A DNA stretch of 64,000 nucleotides from Cryobacterium sp. N22 (GTDB taxonomy: Bacteria; Actinomycetota; Actinomycetes; Actinomycetales; Microbacteriaceae). Of the stretch, positions 8,065-16,401 are shown in pieces. The notes beneath the pieces are model-generated. The model was not told where the DNA came from. It searched no databases and saw only the letters and a program-made list of their open reading frames with translations. How positions within the stretch are numbered: position 1 is the first letter of the stretch; each line of letters begins with the position of its first letter. Both the position numbers and the translations under genes were made by a program. The stretch covers positions 141,088 through 205,087 of the forward strand of contig NZ_PJJP01000036.1 of NCBI RefSeq assembly GCF_002929555.1, read 5' to 3'.

Positions 8065-8898
8065 TCAGGCGTCGCAGGTGACGAGCACGGCCGTCATCGC
8101 CGCGCGATCCTCCGGGGTGAGCCCGAGGTCGTAGGCCACGAAGACCGGCACCAGCTTGTCGACGTACCAGCACTGCAGGCTGGTGTCCTCGGGCAGGTCG
8201 TCCCAGGCCACACGCTGGCCCAGGTCGTGCCGGTCAGAGACATCGGGGTAGAAGCCCGGCAGCCAGTCGCTCGGCAGCGAATCGGACTTGGACGAGTTCT
8301 CGGTGCCCTTCACCGCCAGCAGGTTGACCGGATCGTTGGCCAGCGCCTCACGCTTCTCGGCCGGCCAGGCCTCTCCCCCGGTGGCGTACACGGCCTTCAG
8401 CGGCAGCAGGTGGTCGATCTGCACGTCGGCCGAGGTGTCCTGCCCGCGCACAAAATCGATGGTCTCGCCCGTGTACGGGTCGGCGAGGATGCCCGTGTAC
8501 ACCCGACAGGTTGCCGCATCGATCTCGGTGCCGGTGAGGTCTCTGGTGAGGATGTCGTTGCGGGTATCGCAGCCGTTCTGGTCGAAGTCGAAGGCCCAGG
8601 CGTCGCCGAACAGCTCCTCGCGGTTTCCGGCGTAGCTGCCGTTGTCGGTGTAGACGGCATCCGGCAGTGCGGCGACCAGCGCGAGCGCCTCTGCGCTGCT
8701 GAGCCCGGATGCCGGGACCGGGACGGCCGGGACGGCGCTCGGCGAGGCGGGGAGCTGGGCGGTCGGCGGGACATCGCCCTGGCCGGCGGAGAAGTATCCG
8801 ATGCCCCACACGATGGCGACAACCACCACCAACAGGAGAAGTGAGCGGGGGCCCTTCCGGCTGGAGGAACGGTATCGATAGGGCTTGCGGCGGCTCAT
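8065..8898 (-). CDS. Secreted HNH nuclease family protein (DUF1524/GmrSD C-terminal type)
   Basis: 277 residues. A basic N-terminus (MSRRKPYRYRSSSRKG) precedes one membrane helix (about residues 18-40), then a Pro/Ala-rich linker and a ~200-residue extracellular domain. That domain contains NGCDTRNDIL, YTGILADPYTGETIDF and DVQIDHLLPLKA, then NDPVNLLAV and SKSDSLPSDWLP, the pattern of DUF1524-type HNH nucleases. Three cysteines are visible in the exported part. Likely a surface-anchored or secreted nuclease for nutrient or DNA processing. It is monocistronic and divergent from clpS. Confidence 0.8.
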   Translation of the reverse strand: MSRRKPYRYRSSSRKGPRSLLLLVVVVAIVWGIGYFSAGQGDVPPTAQLPASPSAVPAVPVPASGLSSAEALALVAALPDAVYTDNGSYAGNREELFGDAWAFDFDQNGCDTRNDILTRDLTGTEIDAATCRVYTGILADPYTGETIDFVRGQDTSADVQIDHLLPLKAVYATGGEAWPAEKREALANDPVNLLAVKGTENSSKSDSLPSDWLPGFYPDVSDRHDLGQRVAWDDLPEDTSLQCWYVDKLVPVFVAYDLGLTPEDRAAMTAVLVTCDA

Positions 8899-9002
8899 GC
8901 TGGTCTCTCAGGGTGCTGGTGTCTCACGAGCTCCCCATCTTGCCATGCGCCGCTTCCCAGCCGGTGGTGGCAGGATCGGCCCGGGCGTGTGAGGCTTAAC
9001 CG

Positions 9003-9287
9003 GTGCCCCAGATCGAGAAATCCACCCGAGTCCGAGAGTCGGTCTCCCTCGACCGCCCCTGGGTGACCGTGGTGTGGGACGACCCGGTGAACCTGATGTC
9101 CTATGTCGCCTACGTGTTCCGCAGCTACTTCGGGGTGACCCCGGCGGAGGCCGAGCGCCTCATGTTGCAGGTGCACAACAACGGCCGCGCGATCGTGGCG
9201 ACGGGCGACCGGGAGTCGATGGAACGGCACGTCGAGGCGATGCACGGCTACGGGCTTTGGGCCACCCTGGACCGGGCCGAAGAATGA
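9003..9287 (+). CDS. clpS: ATP-dependent Clp protease adaptor ClpS
   Basis: 94 residues, normal length for ClpS. PWVTVVWDDPVNLMSYVAYVF carries the conserved (V/N)DD-N core that binds N-degron substrates, and VHNNGRAIVATGDRESME contains the conserved His-x-x-Gly region contacting ClpA/C. It delivers N-end-rule substrates to ClpAP/ClpCP. The GTG at 9003 is the only suitable start and no strong ribosome site precedes it, so a leaderless transcript is possible. The DUF2017 gene follows after 13 nt, the usual actinobacterial arrangement. Confidence 0.93.
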   Translation: MPQIEKSTRVRESVSLDRPWVTVVWDDPVNLMSYVAYVFRSYFGVTPAEAERLMLQVHNNGRAIVATGDRESMERHVEAMHGYGLWATLDRAEE

Positions 9288-9300
9288 CGGCCGAAGCGTG

Positions 9301-9843
9301 ATGGAATTCCGCCGTGAAGACTCCGGCACGGTCTCGGCGATGTTCGAACCCATCGAGGTCGATCTGCTGCGCAACGTCACGTCCCAGCTGCTGCAGATGC
9401 TCGGCTCCGTCGACGCCGACGACGCCGCCATGCTCGCCCAACCCGCGATCCGGCGGCTGCTGCCCGACGCCTATCCGAACGATCCGGAGGCCGCTGACGA
9501 GTTCCGGCGCTTCACGGCCGACGGACTGCTCGAGGGCAAGCTCTCCAACGCCACCACGGTGCTCGCCGCGCTCGGCGACGATGAGCGGGCGGATGCCTCA
9601 GCGGACTACTCCACGGATGCTCCGGCGCACGACCCGCTGCCGGTGCCGATCGTGCTCACCGAGCCGCAGGTGCAGTCGTGGCTCCGCACTCTCACGGACC
9701 TCCGCCTCGTCTTGGCGGACCGCCTGCAGATCGACCCGCACGGCACTCCACAGCTCGACGACGAGCAGTCTCACGTGGTCAACGACATCTACAACTGGCT
9801 AGGCATGGTGCAGGAGTCACTCGTTTACGCGATCGACGCGTAA
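9301..9843 (+). CDS. DUF2017 family protein
   Basis: 180 residues. It begins MEFRREDSGTVSAMFEPIEVDLLRNVTSQLLQML and includes a PAIRRLLPDAYPNDPEAADEFRRFT stretch, both characteristic of the DUF2017 proteins that sit directly after clpS in actinobacteria. The C-terminal half is mostly helical and ends WLGMVQESLVYAID. Function is unknown. The conserved pairing suggests a role connected with Clp proteolysis, which is inference. A GTG one codon upstream (9298) is an alternative start. Confidence 0.88.
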   Translation: MEFRREDSGTVSAMFEPIEVDLLRNVTSQLLQMLGSVDADDAAMLAQPAIRRLLPDAYPNDPEAADEFRRFTADGLLEGKLSNATTVLAALGDDERADASADYSTDAPAHDPLPVPIVLTEPQVQSWLRTLTDLRLVLADRLQIDPHGTPQLDDEQSHVVNDIYNWLGMVQESLVYAIDA

Positions 9844-9867
9844 AGCACCGCCGCGTAAAAAAGCCGG

Positions 9868-11196
9868 TCAGGCCGCCGGTCGGGCGTCGCTGGGCTCCTC
9901 CTGCAGCGCCGCGTAGGCCCGCTGCGGTCCCGCGCCGTCGGCGAGTGACGCGCTCAGCGCCCGCAGCCGGTGCCGCGGCTCGTCGCTCAGCCCGAGCAGC
10001 GTCGCGGCGGCCTGCCGCAGCTCATCCGCACCCGCGGTGTTGGGGTCCAGGGAGATCCCGAAGCCGACCTCGTCGAGTGCCGCGGCACCGGCGAACTGGT
10101 CCGTCGAGAACGGCAGCACCAGCAGCGGAACCCCGGCCGTCATGGCCTCGGTGACCGAGTTGTTACCGCCGTGGGTGACGGCCAGGGCCGCGTGGCCCAG
10201 CACCGTCACCTGCGGCAGGAACGACCGCACCAGCCAGGACTCCGGGATGGGCCCGAGCTCGGCGGCGTCGGTGGACCCGGCTGCGATCGCCACCCGCACG
10301 TCGAGGCCCCGCAGCGCCTCGGCCACCCGGGCGAGCACGTCGCCGCGCACCGACAGGAAACTGCCGAAGCTCACGTAGACGATGGGGCGCTCGTCGGCGG
10401 CGGCCAGCCAGTGGGCCACCTGGGGGTCGTGGGCCTCGGTGCGCACCGCCGAGCCGAGAAAGGCGTGCTCGGGCAGCAGCGCGGTGCGCGCCGCCGGGTG
10501 CAGCTCGGCCGGGTAGTTGAGCAACAATACGTCGCCGGTCTCGGTGAACGCGTCGCCGCTGGGCGGCGCGGTCGGGTCCAGCTGCAGCAACGCGTCGTTC
10601 CATTGCAGGGTGAAGTCATCCCGCACCCGCTCGCAGAGCAGCCGCAGCTGCACCAGCTCGAGCGGGTCGGGCGTGAAGGCGGCGGGCCAGGCGCCCGGGT
10701 AGCCGTAGACCTCGTCACCGACGGGCAGGGCAGTCGGATGCCCCAGCACCACGTCGGCGTGCCGCACCCCGGCGCTGATCAGGGCCAGGCGTGCGCTGAA
10801 GGCGAGGTGGTCGACGATCACCTGGTCGGGCCGGATCTCGGCGACGATGCGCTGCACCTCGCGGGCCACGACCACGGGGTTCCAGAGCAGGTCGGTGCTG
10901 CGCGCGTCGGCCTGAAACCTCAGCGTCTCGACGAGACCGACCCTGGTGGCGTCGAAGAAGCCGCGCAGGGCGTCGTCTTCGCCGGTGGGTTGGTCCTCGG
11001 CGCGAATGGTGCCGGGGTTGGACCCGCGGCCGAGCTGCAGGTTCACCCGTTCGAAGCCGAAGTCGGCGACGATACCGGCCGTGGCCGGTCCGCTGGCGAC
11101 GACGACCCGCTCGCCGGCGGCCTGCCAGGCGGTGCCGAGGGTCGCGAGCGGGAACAGGTGGGAGGCGTAGTCCGGGCTGATGATCAGGAGGGTCAT
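9868..11196 (-). CDS. UDP-glycosyltransferase-like (GT1/MGT family) glycosyltransferase
   Basis: 442 residues, GT-B fold. The N-terminus MTLLIISPDYASHLFPLATLG is typical of natural-product and lipid glycosyltransferases. The C-terminal domain has PIVYVSFGSFLSVRGD, LVRSFLPQVTVLGHAALAVTHGGNNSVTEAM and LPFSTDQFAGA, the nucleotide-sugar binding motif with His-Gly-Gly-x-Asn. Acceptor and sugar are not evident. The start at 11196 overlaps the stop of the HEAT-glycosyltransferase gene (ATGA), so the two are translationally coupled and probably act on one product. Confidence 0.82.
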   Translation of the reverse strand: MTLLIISPDYASHLFPLATLGTAWQAAGERVVVASGPATAGIVADFGFERVNLQLGRGSNPGTIRAEDQPTGEDDALRGFFDATRVGLVETLRFQADARSTDLLWNPVVVAREVQRIVAEIRPDQVIVDHLAFSARLALISAGVRHADVVLGHPTALPVGDEVYGYPGAWPAAFTPDPLELVQLRLLCERVRDDFTLQWNDALLQLDPTAPPSGDAFTETGDVLLLNYPAELHPAARTALLPEHAFLGSAVRTEAHDPQVAHWLAAADERPIVYVSFGSFLSVRGDVLARVAEALRGLDVRVAIAAGSTDAAELGPIPESWLVRSFLPQVTVLGHAALAVTHGGNNSVTEAMTAGVPLLVLPFSTDQFAGAAALDEVGFGISLDPNTAGADELRQAAATLLGLSDEPRHRLRALSASLADGAGPQRAYAALQEEPSDARPAA

Positions 11197-13358
11197 GAGG
11201 TGCTCAACGCCCAGTTGAGCGCTTCCTGGGCCTCGGCGACGGAGGCGTAGACGCCACCGAGGGTGCCGGCCATGGCCTGGATGGCGAAGGTGGAGGTGAC
11301 CATGTCGGCGGCGCGTTGGGCGAACTCGTCGCCGAACGGGCCGGAGGCCAGGTCGAGGGCCGCAATGATCCCGCCGCCGAGGCTGCGGGCATCCGCCGTG
11401 TTCACCAGGAAGCCTGTGGTGCCGTCTTCGACGTAGGTCGCCGGGCCGCCGGCGTCGGGGGCCACCACGGTGAGCCCGGTCGCCATGGCCTCGAGCAGGG
11501 CGATGCCGAATTCTTCCTTCATGCTCGCGCAGACGTACACGCCGCGTGCTGCGGCCAGGCCCGGACGGCCGTGCCGGGCGGCGGCCAGCCACCGGGCAAC
11601 CGCATCGTTGGCGCGGTGTCCGGCCAGTAGCAGGCCGTGTTCGGCGGCGGAATCCAGCGGGACCGCGGTGCCGATCAGATCGAGCTGGCCGCGTTCGTCG
11701 ACCGACGGGGTGAGGAGGTCTCCCCCGACGATCAGCAGATTGCAACGCTCCCGCAGGGCGGCGTCGTCGGCCCAGGCGTGCACGAGCGTTGCCATGCCCT
11801 TCACCCTGTGCAGCCGGCCCACCGTCACCGCGAGCGGCAGGTTCCGCCGGGATGCCGGCAGGGTCTCAAGCAGGGCGTCGAGGTCGGTGAAGTCGGCGGG
11901 GTCGGCCTGCAGGGCGGCCTCCACGGAGCGTTCGATCACCGTCAGGTCGATGCCCTCCGCGACGACCGAGTGGCGCTCGGGGTGCGCGGTGATGTCGATA
12001 CCGACGAGGTCGCGCATGTCCCTCTCCAGCTCGGGGCGGGGAAAGAGCACGGTGTGCGCGGCGTCTGCCGCGATCCGCTGAACGAGCCGGGCCCGAAACC
12101 AGAAGTGTTCGACCTCGTCGACGGCGCCGAAGTTGGCCCGGGTGAGGGCTCCGGAGGCGTCCATGGCGTTGATGACGCTGTGCGGGTCGGGAGCAACGGT
12201 GAAAACGATGGGAATCTCGAGCTCGCGGGCGACCGACGATGCCGCGAGGGTACCGACATCGGCCATCCGCAGGTGCATGACGTCGACGGTGCCCGCGGCG
12301 CGCAGAATCCGGCGGATGCCGCGCTGCACGGCCACCCGGCGGGGCCAGGAGTCGGCGGAGGAGATCGGGGCACCCAGGAACGGCACCGTTGCGAAGGCGT
12401 GTCCGGAGAGGGTGGAGCTGACCTCAGGCAGGCAGGCCAGGGCGGCGTCGGGTCCGCCGCGTGACAGCGTGAGGACCCGGTCGACGGCCGGCGCGAGAGC
12501 ATCCATTGAGCCGTCGTCACCGGCCACCAGGGCGTCGCCCAGCCGCACCAACAGGGTGGCGATGCCGCCGTTGTCCCCGGACCCCACCTGGCTGAGCTCG
12601 CGATCGATGTCGGCGTGCAGGAACAGCTGGGCCACGGTCTGGCCTCGGCTCCACGGCGCACGCGGGTAGGCGGGCACCGTCAGATCGAGCAGGGCGAGCC
12701 TGGCCACGTCGGCCAGGTCGTCATCCCCGCGGGCGAGATCACTCACCAGGGTGATGGCGGCCTCGGTGGCCGGTCGGTCACCGAGGGCGGCCACGGCCGC
12801 CGCCCGGGGGTCGAGGCCTTCGCCGGCGTCCCCGGCGATGCGTCGCAGCATCCGCTCCGGGATGCGCCCGGAGATCAGGCCGAGGGTTTCGACGAGGCGG
12901 GCGCGGGCGGCCGGGTCGGCGACGCCGAGCATGACGCCTTCGGTGGCCAGCGCCACGTGTTCGGGGGCCGATGCCGCCCACTGCTCGAGGGTGCGCTGCG
13001 CGATCATGCCCGAGAATCCGCCGGCGACGACCATGCGCAGCAGTCCGGCGATGGCGTCGAAACGCGGGAGCCTGGTGCCGAACGCCCAGGCGGCGTGCTC
13101 GCGCAGGAAGGCCGAGTCGTGCTCGAGCAGCGACACCAGCACCTCGTCGGCGGACTCGTCGAACACCTGGGCTAGCGAGTGAACGGCCGCAATGGCGGTG
13201 AGCTGGTCGGCTGGGTCGAGCGCGGCCTGGGTGAGCAGGCGAACGGCTCGGTTGCCGCCGTCCCGGCTGGCGGCGATGGTCAGGTCGTCTGCGCATCGGA
13301 TGCCGGCCAGAATGCTGTCGGCCTGGCGCAACTCGTCCAGCGTCGTGTGAGTCCCCAC
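11193..13358 (-). CDS. HEAT-like repeat domain fused to family 4 (GT-B) glycosyltransferase
   Basis: 721 residues with a GTG start at 13358. Residues ~1-240 are a helical repeat region rich in Ala/Leu pairs (AVHSLAQVFDESADEVLVSLL, LREHAAWAFGTRLPRFDAIAGLLRMV, DPRAAAVAALGDRPATEAAITLV), resembling HEAT repeats. Residues ~250-720 are a GT4-type transferase: TVGRLHRVKGMATLVHAW, then ASMKEEFGIALLEAMATGLTVVAPDAGGPATYVEDG with the conserved E-x7-E motif. The substrate is unknown. The repeat domain may be a protein-interaction scaffold. It is the first gene of a two-gene operon with a GT1-type enzyme. Confidence 0.8.
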   Translation of the reverse strand: MGTHTTLDELRQADSILAGIRCADDLTIAASRDGGNRAVRLLTQAALDPADQLTAIAAVHSLAQVFDESADEVLVSLLEHDSAFLREHAAWAFGTRLPRFDAIAGLLRMVVAGGFSGMIAQRTLEQWAASAPEHVALATEGVMLGVADPAARARLVETLGLISGRIPERMLRRIAGDAGEGLDPRAAAVAALGDRPATEAAITLVSDLARGDDDLADVARLALLDLTVPAYPRAPWSRGQTVAQLFLHADIDRELSQVGSGDNGGIATLLVRLGDALVAGDDGSMDALAPAVDRVLTLSRGGPDAALACLPEVSSTLSGHAFATVPFLGAPISSADSWPRRVAVQRGIRRILRAAGTVDVMHLRMADVGTLAASSVARELEIPIVFTVAPDPHSVINAMDASGALTRANFGAVDEVEHFWFRARLVQRIAADAAHTVLFPRPELERDMRDLVGIDITAHPERHSVVAEGIDLTVIERSVEAALQADPADFTDLDALLETLPASRRNLPLAVTVGRLHRVKGMATLVHAWADDAALRERCNLLIVGGDLLTPSVDERGQLDLIGTAVPLDSAAEHGLLLAGHRANDAVARWLAAARHGRPGLAAARGVYVCASMKEEFGIALLEAMATGLTVVAPDAGGPATYVEDGTTGFLVNTADARSLGGGIIAALDLASGPFGDEFAQRAADMVTSTFAIQAMAGTLGGVYASVAEAQEALNWALSTS

Positions 13359-13541
13359 GGTGTCTCCCTCGCGGCGGATGCGTCCGCCTGTGCTCTGGCG
13401 GAGCGGGCTCCGCGCTGGTACTTCGGAGCCGATCCCGAAAGGGTTTGCCCCGGAGCGTCAGTCTGCCATGCGGATCTTTCACTCCGGGGGTCGCGGGTAT
13501 TTGGTCAGGGCATTCGCAGGTTGGTCGACGGGAACCCAGGA

Positions 13542-14486
13542 TCAGAACACAAGCCCGGCGGATGCCGTCAACCCGCCGTCGACGGCGAGCGTGGTGCCCG
13601 TCACATACGACGCAGCCGGAGAGATCAGGAAGGCTATCACGGCCGCGATCTCCGACGGTTGGGCCAGCCTGAAGAGCGGGATCCGACGGGAGAAGTCCCG
13701 ACCGAAGGTCTGGGCGGCCGGGTTCTCATTCGGGTCGTCCGCCCGCACCAGACCGGATGCCACATTGTTCACCCTGATTCCCCTCGCCGCGTAGGTCAGC
13801 GCGGAGGAACGCACGAGGTCGATCATGGCGATCTTCGACGCGTGATAGGCCCAGTTTCCCGGATCGGCGAGCAGCCCCGCTACGGATGCCGTCGCCACGA
13901 TGCTCCGGTGCCCGTCGATCGACAGCCCCTCGACCGCGGCCTGGATGCCCAGGGCGATGCTGCTCAGGTTGCGGGCGAGGAGGTGCTCCCCCTCGGCCAC
14001 GGTTCCGGGCATGTGCACGGTGCTGGATCCGCCGAGATCCGCCAGGAGCACGGCGGCGTCAAGCCTGCCGAAGGTGTCGATGGTCTGCGAGACCGCCAAC
14101 CGGGAGTCCTGCTCGGTGCTCATGTCGCCCACCAGCACCAGGTGCTTTTCGCCGACCAGGTCGGTCGGTTTGTCGTCGATCCCGGCGACCGCATAGCCGT
14201 TCTCCAGGAGCTTGAGGACGACCGCACGCCCCATCGGCGAGCCGGCTCCGGTCACCAGCGCAACCGGGCTCGGGGCCTTGATGACCTCCGCCTCCGGGGA
14301 CGCAGTCGTCTGGGGCCTCATGTCGTGAGATCCCGGTGCGCGTGGCCGGGTTTTCCGGGACTCCGTTTGCGGAGACTCCGTTCTGGGAGCCTCCGTTCTG
14401 AGAGCCTCCGCTTCCAGCGGTGCTGGTTTCAGGGACTGCGCCCGCCGAACCCCCACTGCTTCTTGAGACTCCACTTTGAGTGCCAT
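13542..14486 (-). CDS. SDR family NAD(P)-dependent oxidoreductase with low-complexity N-terminal tail
   Basis: 314 residues. The core (~70-314) is a classical SDR: VALVTGAGSPMGRAVV for the cofactor, catalytic Ser in VATASVAG, WAYHASKIAM for the Tyr-x3-Lys pair, and a C-terminal YVTGTTLAVDGGLTASAG as in FabG-like enzymes. The first ~55 residues are a charged TE/TES-rich tail encoded by a 15-nt in-frame tandem repeat. An internal ATG at 14321 (MRPQTT) would omit this tail and may be the true start. The substrate is not evident. Confidence 0.8.
   Translation of the reverse strand: MALKVESQEAVGVRRAQSLKPAPLEAEALRTEAPRTESPQTESRKTRPRAPGSHDMRPQTTASPEAEVIKAPSPVALVTGAGSPMGRAVVLKLLENGYAVAGIDDKPTDLVGEKHLVLVGDMSTEQDSRLAVSQTIDTFGRLDAAVLLADLGGSSTVHMPGTVAEGEHLLARNLSSIALGIQAAVEGLSIDGHRSIVATASVAGLLADPGNWAYHASKIAMIDLVRSSALTYAARGIRVNNVASGLVRADDPNENPAAQTFGRDFSRRIPLFRLAQPSEIAAVIAFLISPAASYVTGTTLAVDGGLTASAGLVF
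14347..14421 (-). repeat. 15-nt tandem minisatellite inside the SDR 5' end
   Basis: About five imperfect 15-nt units, read on the + strand as TCCGTTCTGGGAGCC and close variants at 14362, 14377, 14392 and 14407, with a decayed copy before them. Because the unit is 15 nt, copy-number change would add or remove five residues (APRTE, SPQTE, SRKTR) without shifting the frame. Confidence 0.8.
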
Positions 14487-14593
14487 GAGTACCTTCTAAC
14501 GTGGGCGCTTGGATCAATACGCCCCAAGCAAATGCTACGCTCGGCCGGCTCGGAATTGGGAGAATTGCCGGTCATTCCAACCGGGCACTCAGA

Positions 14594-15970
14594 TCAGTGG
14601 GTGAAGCCCGGATGGTGCTTCTCCACCGGCATCGGACTCTCCAGCCTGTCGAGGTAGGCGGTCTCCTCATCGATCGCGGTCAACAGCCGCGAGGCGAGGT
14701 CCAGGCTCAATCCGTTTCGCACCACGATCCGCTGCACGGTGCGGTCGGACAGGTTGTCCGGCATCGGATACGCCGGTACCAGCCAGCCCCTGGCGCGGAG
14801 GCGATCGGACAGGTGGTACAGATTCCATTTGTCGGTGTGCCCGGCCTTGAGGCTCCAGGCAAACACCGGGATGTCGGATCCGTCGCTGACGAGGGTGAAG
14901 GCGCCGTGCTCCGCGATGCCGTTGGACAGGTACAGCGCAACGTTCTGTGAGGTCTGTTGCACGAGCCGGTAGCCCTCGAAGCCGAGCCGCAGAAACAGGA
15001 AGTACTGCAGCAGCACCTGGGCGCCCGGCCTGGAGAAGTTCAGGGCCAGGGTCGGCATGTCTCCGCCGAGATAGCTCACGTTGAAGATCAGCTCCTCCGG
15101 CATCAGGTCGCGGCTGCGCCAGACCACCCAGCCCAGCCCGGGGTAGACCAGGCCGTACTTGTGCGCCGAGGTGCTGATCGAGTGCACCCGCTTCAACCTG
15201 AAGTCCCAGATCACCTCGGGCTGCAGGAACGGCGCGACCATGCCGCCCGACGCGGCATCGACGTGGATCGGTATGTCCAACCCGGTCGCGGCCTGGATCG
15301 CGTCCAGCGCGGCCGCAATCTCCTGTACCGGCTCGTAGATTCCCGTGTAGGTGACGCCCATGATCGCCACGACGCCGATGGTGTTCTCGTCGACGTAGTC
15401 GGCCAGGTCGTGCCCGTCCAGGCACGGATGCTCATCGGTCACCGGCACCAGACGCGCTTCGACCTCCCAGTAATTGCAGAACTTCTCCCAGCAGACCTGC
15501 ACGGCGCTGCTCATCACCAGATTGGGTTTGTCGGTGGGCAGCCCGGCCGCGCGACGGGCCTGCTGCCAGCGACGCTTGAAGGCCAACCCGCCGAGCATGC
15601 AGGCTTCGGACGACCCGATGGTCGACGTGCCGATGGTCGTCCGCGGTTCCGGCGCGTGCCAGAGGTCGGCGATGATGTGCCAGCAGTAGTCCTCGATGGC
15701 CGCGGTCTGCGGGTACTCGTCCTTGTCGATCATGTTCTTGTCGAACGACTCGGCGTAGAGCCTGCGGGCATAGTCGTCCATCCAGGTGCCCACGAAGGTC
15801 GCCAGGTTGAGCCGGGAATTCCCGTCGAGCATGATTTCATCGTGAATGATCTGGTAGGCCGTTTCGGGCCCCATCGGACCGGCCGCCAGCGTGTGGCGGG
15901 GGGCGCGGGAGTCTTCACCGGGCCGGGCGAAGAGCGGATTGATCTGCGTGAATTCCGGATTCGTCGACAT
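14594..15970 (-). CDS. gadB: Glutamate decarboxylase
   Basis: 458 residues, close to the usual ~466. PLP enzyme of decarboxylase group II: IPIHVDAASGGMVAPF with Asp238, and SISTSAHKYGLVYPGLGW with Schiff-base Lys271. Conserved GTSTIGSSEACMLGGLAFKRRW precedes them, and it ends in a His-rich tail (EKHHPGFTH). It converts glutamate to GABA and CO2, consuming a proton. The His-ended tail is reminiscent of the pH-sensing tail of E. coli GadB. No GadC-like antiporter lies nearby, so the physiological role (acid resistance or GABA metabolism) is open. Transcribed divergently from the SOS operon. Confidence 0.93.
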   Translation of the reverse strand: MSTNPEFTQINPLFARPGEDSRAPRHTLAAGPMGPETAYQIIHDEIMLDGNSRLNLATFVGTWMDDYARRLYAESFDKNMIDKDEYPQTAAIEDYCWHIIADLWHAPEPRTTIGTSTIGSSEACMLGGLAFKRRWQQARRAAGLPTDKPNLVMSSAVQVCWEKFCNYWEVEARLVPVTDEHPCLDGHDLADYVDENTIGVVAIMGVTYTGIYEPVQEIAAALDAIQAATGLDIPIHVDAASGGMVAPFLQPEVIWDFRLKRVHSISTSAHKYGLVYPGLGWVVWRSRDLMPEELIFNVSYLGGDMPTLALNFSRPGAQVLLQYFLFLRLGFEGYRLVQQTSQNVALYLSNGIAEHGAFTLVSDGSDIPVFAWSLKAGHTDKWNLYHLSDRLRARGWLVPAYPMPDNLSDRTVQRIVVRNGLSLDLASRLLTAIDEETAYLDRLESPMPVEKHHPGFTH

Positions 15971-16060
15971 GGAACACCAGAGTGCCCCCGCACGGTTCTG
16001 TGGGCTACCCCTGCCCGCCGCCGCACCGGTGGCGGGGCCCCGCCGCTGGCGCCTGTCCGA

Positions 16061-16077
16061 GGAGTGACGTACACTCC
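16061..16077. promoter_or_regulatory. Inverted repeat next to the LexA box
   Basis: GGAGTG-ACGTA-CACTCC is a perfect 6-bp inverted repeat with a 5-nt spacer, 5 bp from the LexA box in the gadB/dnaE2 divergent region. A separate 14-bp palindrome lies at 16031-16044. Either may be an operator for gadB or the SOS operon. No regulator can be named. Confidence 0.35.
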
Positions 16078-16082
16078 AAATG

Positions 16083-16098
16083 TCGAACATTTGTTCGA
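16083..16098 (+). promoter_or_regulatory. LexA (SOS) box of the DUF6504-dnaE2 operon
   Basis: TCGAACATTTGTTCGA is a perfect match to the actinobacterial LexA consensus TCGAAC-N4-GTTCGA. It ends 23 bp before the ATG of the first gene, so it should place the operon under DNA-damage control. Confidence 0.9.
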
Positions 16099-16121
16099 AG
16101 TTACCCGTGGAAGGCGAGCCC

Positions 16122-16394
16122 ATGCCCCAGATTATCGATGCCCCGGTGCAGGTCGAGCTCTCCGCCGACGGCGACCCCCGGGCCTTCGTCTGGGACCGAT
16201 TCGAACACACCGTCATCGGGCAGCCCCAGGCCGTCTTCACGCGCACCCGGTGGTGGGAGAACACCGGTACGCCCACCCGCATCGATACCGAACTGTGGCG
16301 GCTGGATGCCGCCAAGGGCGGCGAGGACCAGCACCGGTACGACCTGCGCCACGATGCCGACGGCACCTGGGTGCTCGCGCTCGACTGGGGGTGA
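16122..16394 (+). CDS. DUF6504-like small protein, SOS-regulated
   Basis: 90 residues from the ATG at 16122, which has AAGGCGAG before it. An upstream ATG at 16080 would start inside the LexA region and is unlikely. The sequence is acidic and Trp-rich: VQVELSADGDPRAFVWDRFEH, RTRWWENTG, ELWRLDA and RYDLRHDADGTWVLALDWG. This pattern resembles DUF6504 proteins encoded next to translesion polymerase genes in actinobacteria. The biochemical role is unknown; a damage-response accessory role is inferred from the LexA box and from dnaE2, which starts 7 nt downstream. A homologous protein lies at 42641-42922. Confidence 0.75.
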   Translation: MPQIIDAPVQVELSADGDPRAFVWDRFEHTVIGQPQAVFTRTRWWENTGTPTRIDTELWRLDAAKGGEDQHRYDLRHDADGTWVLALDWG

Positions 16395-16401
16395 CGCCAC
16401 G

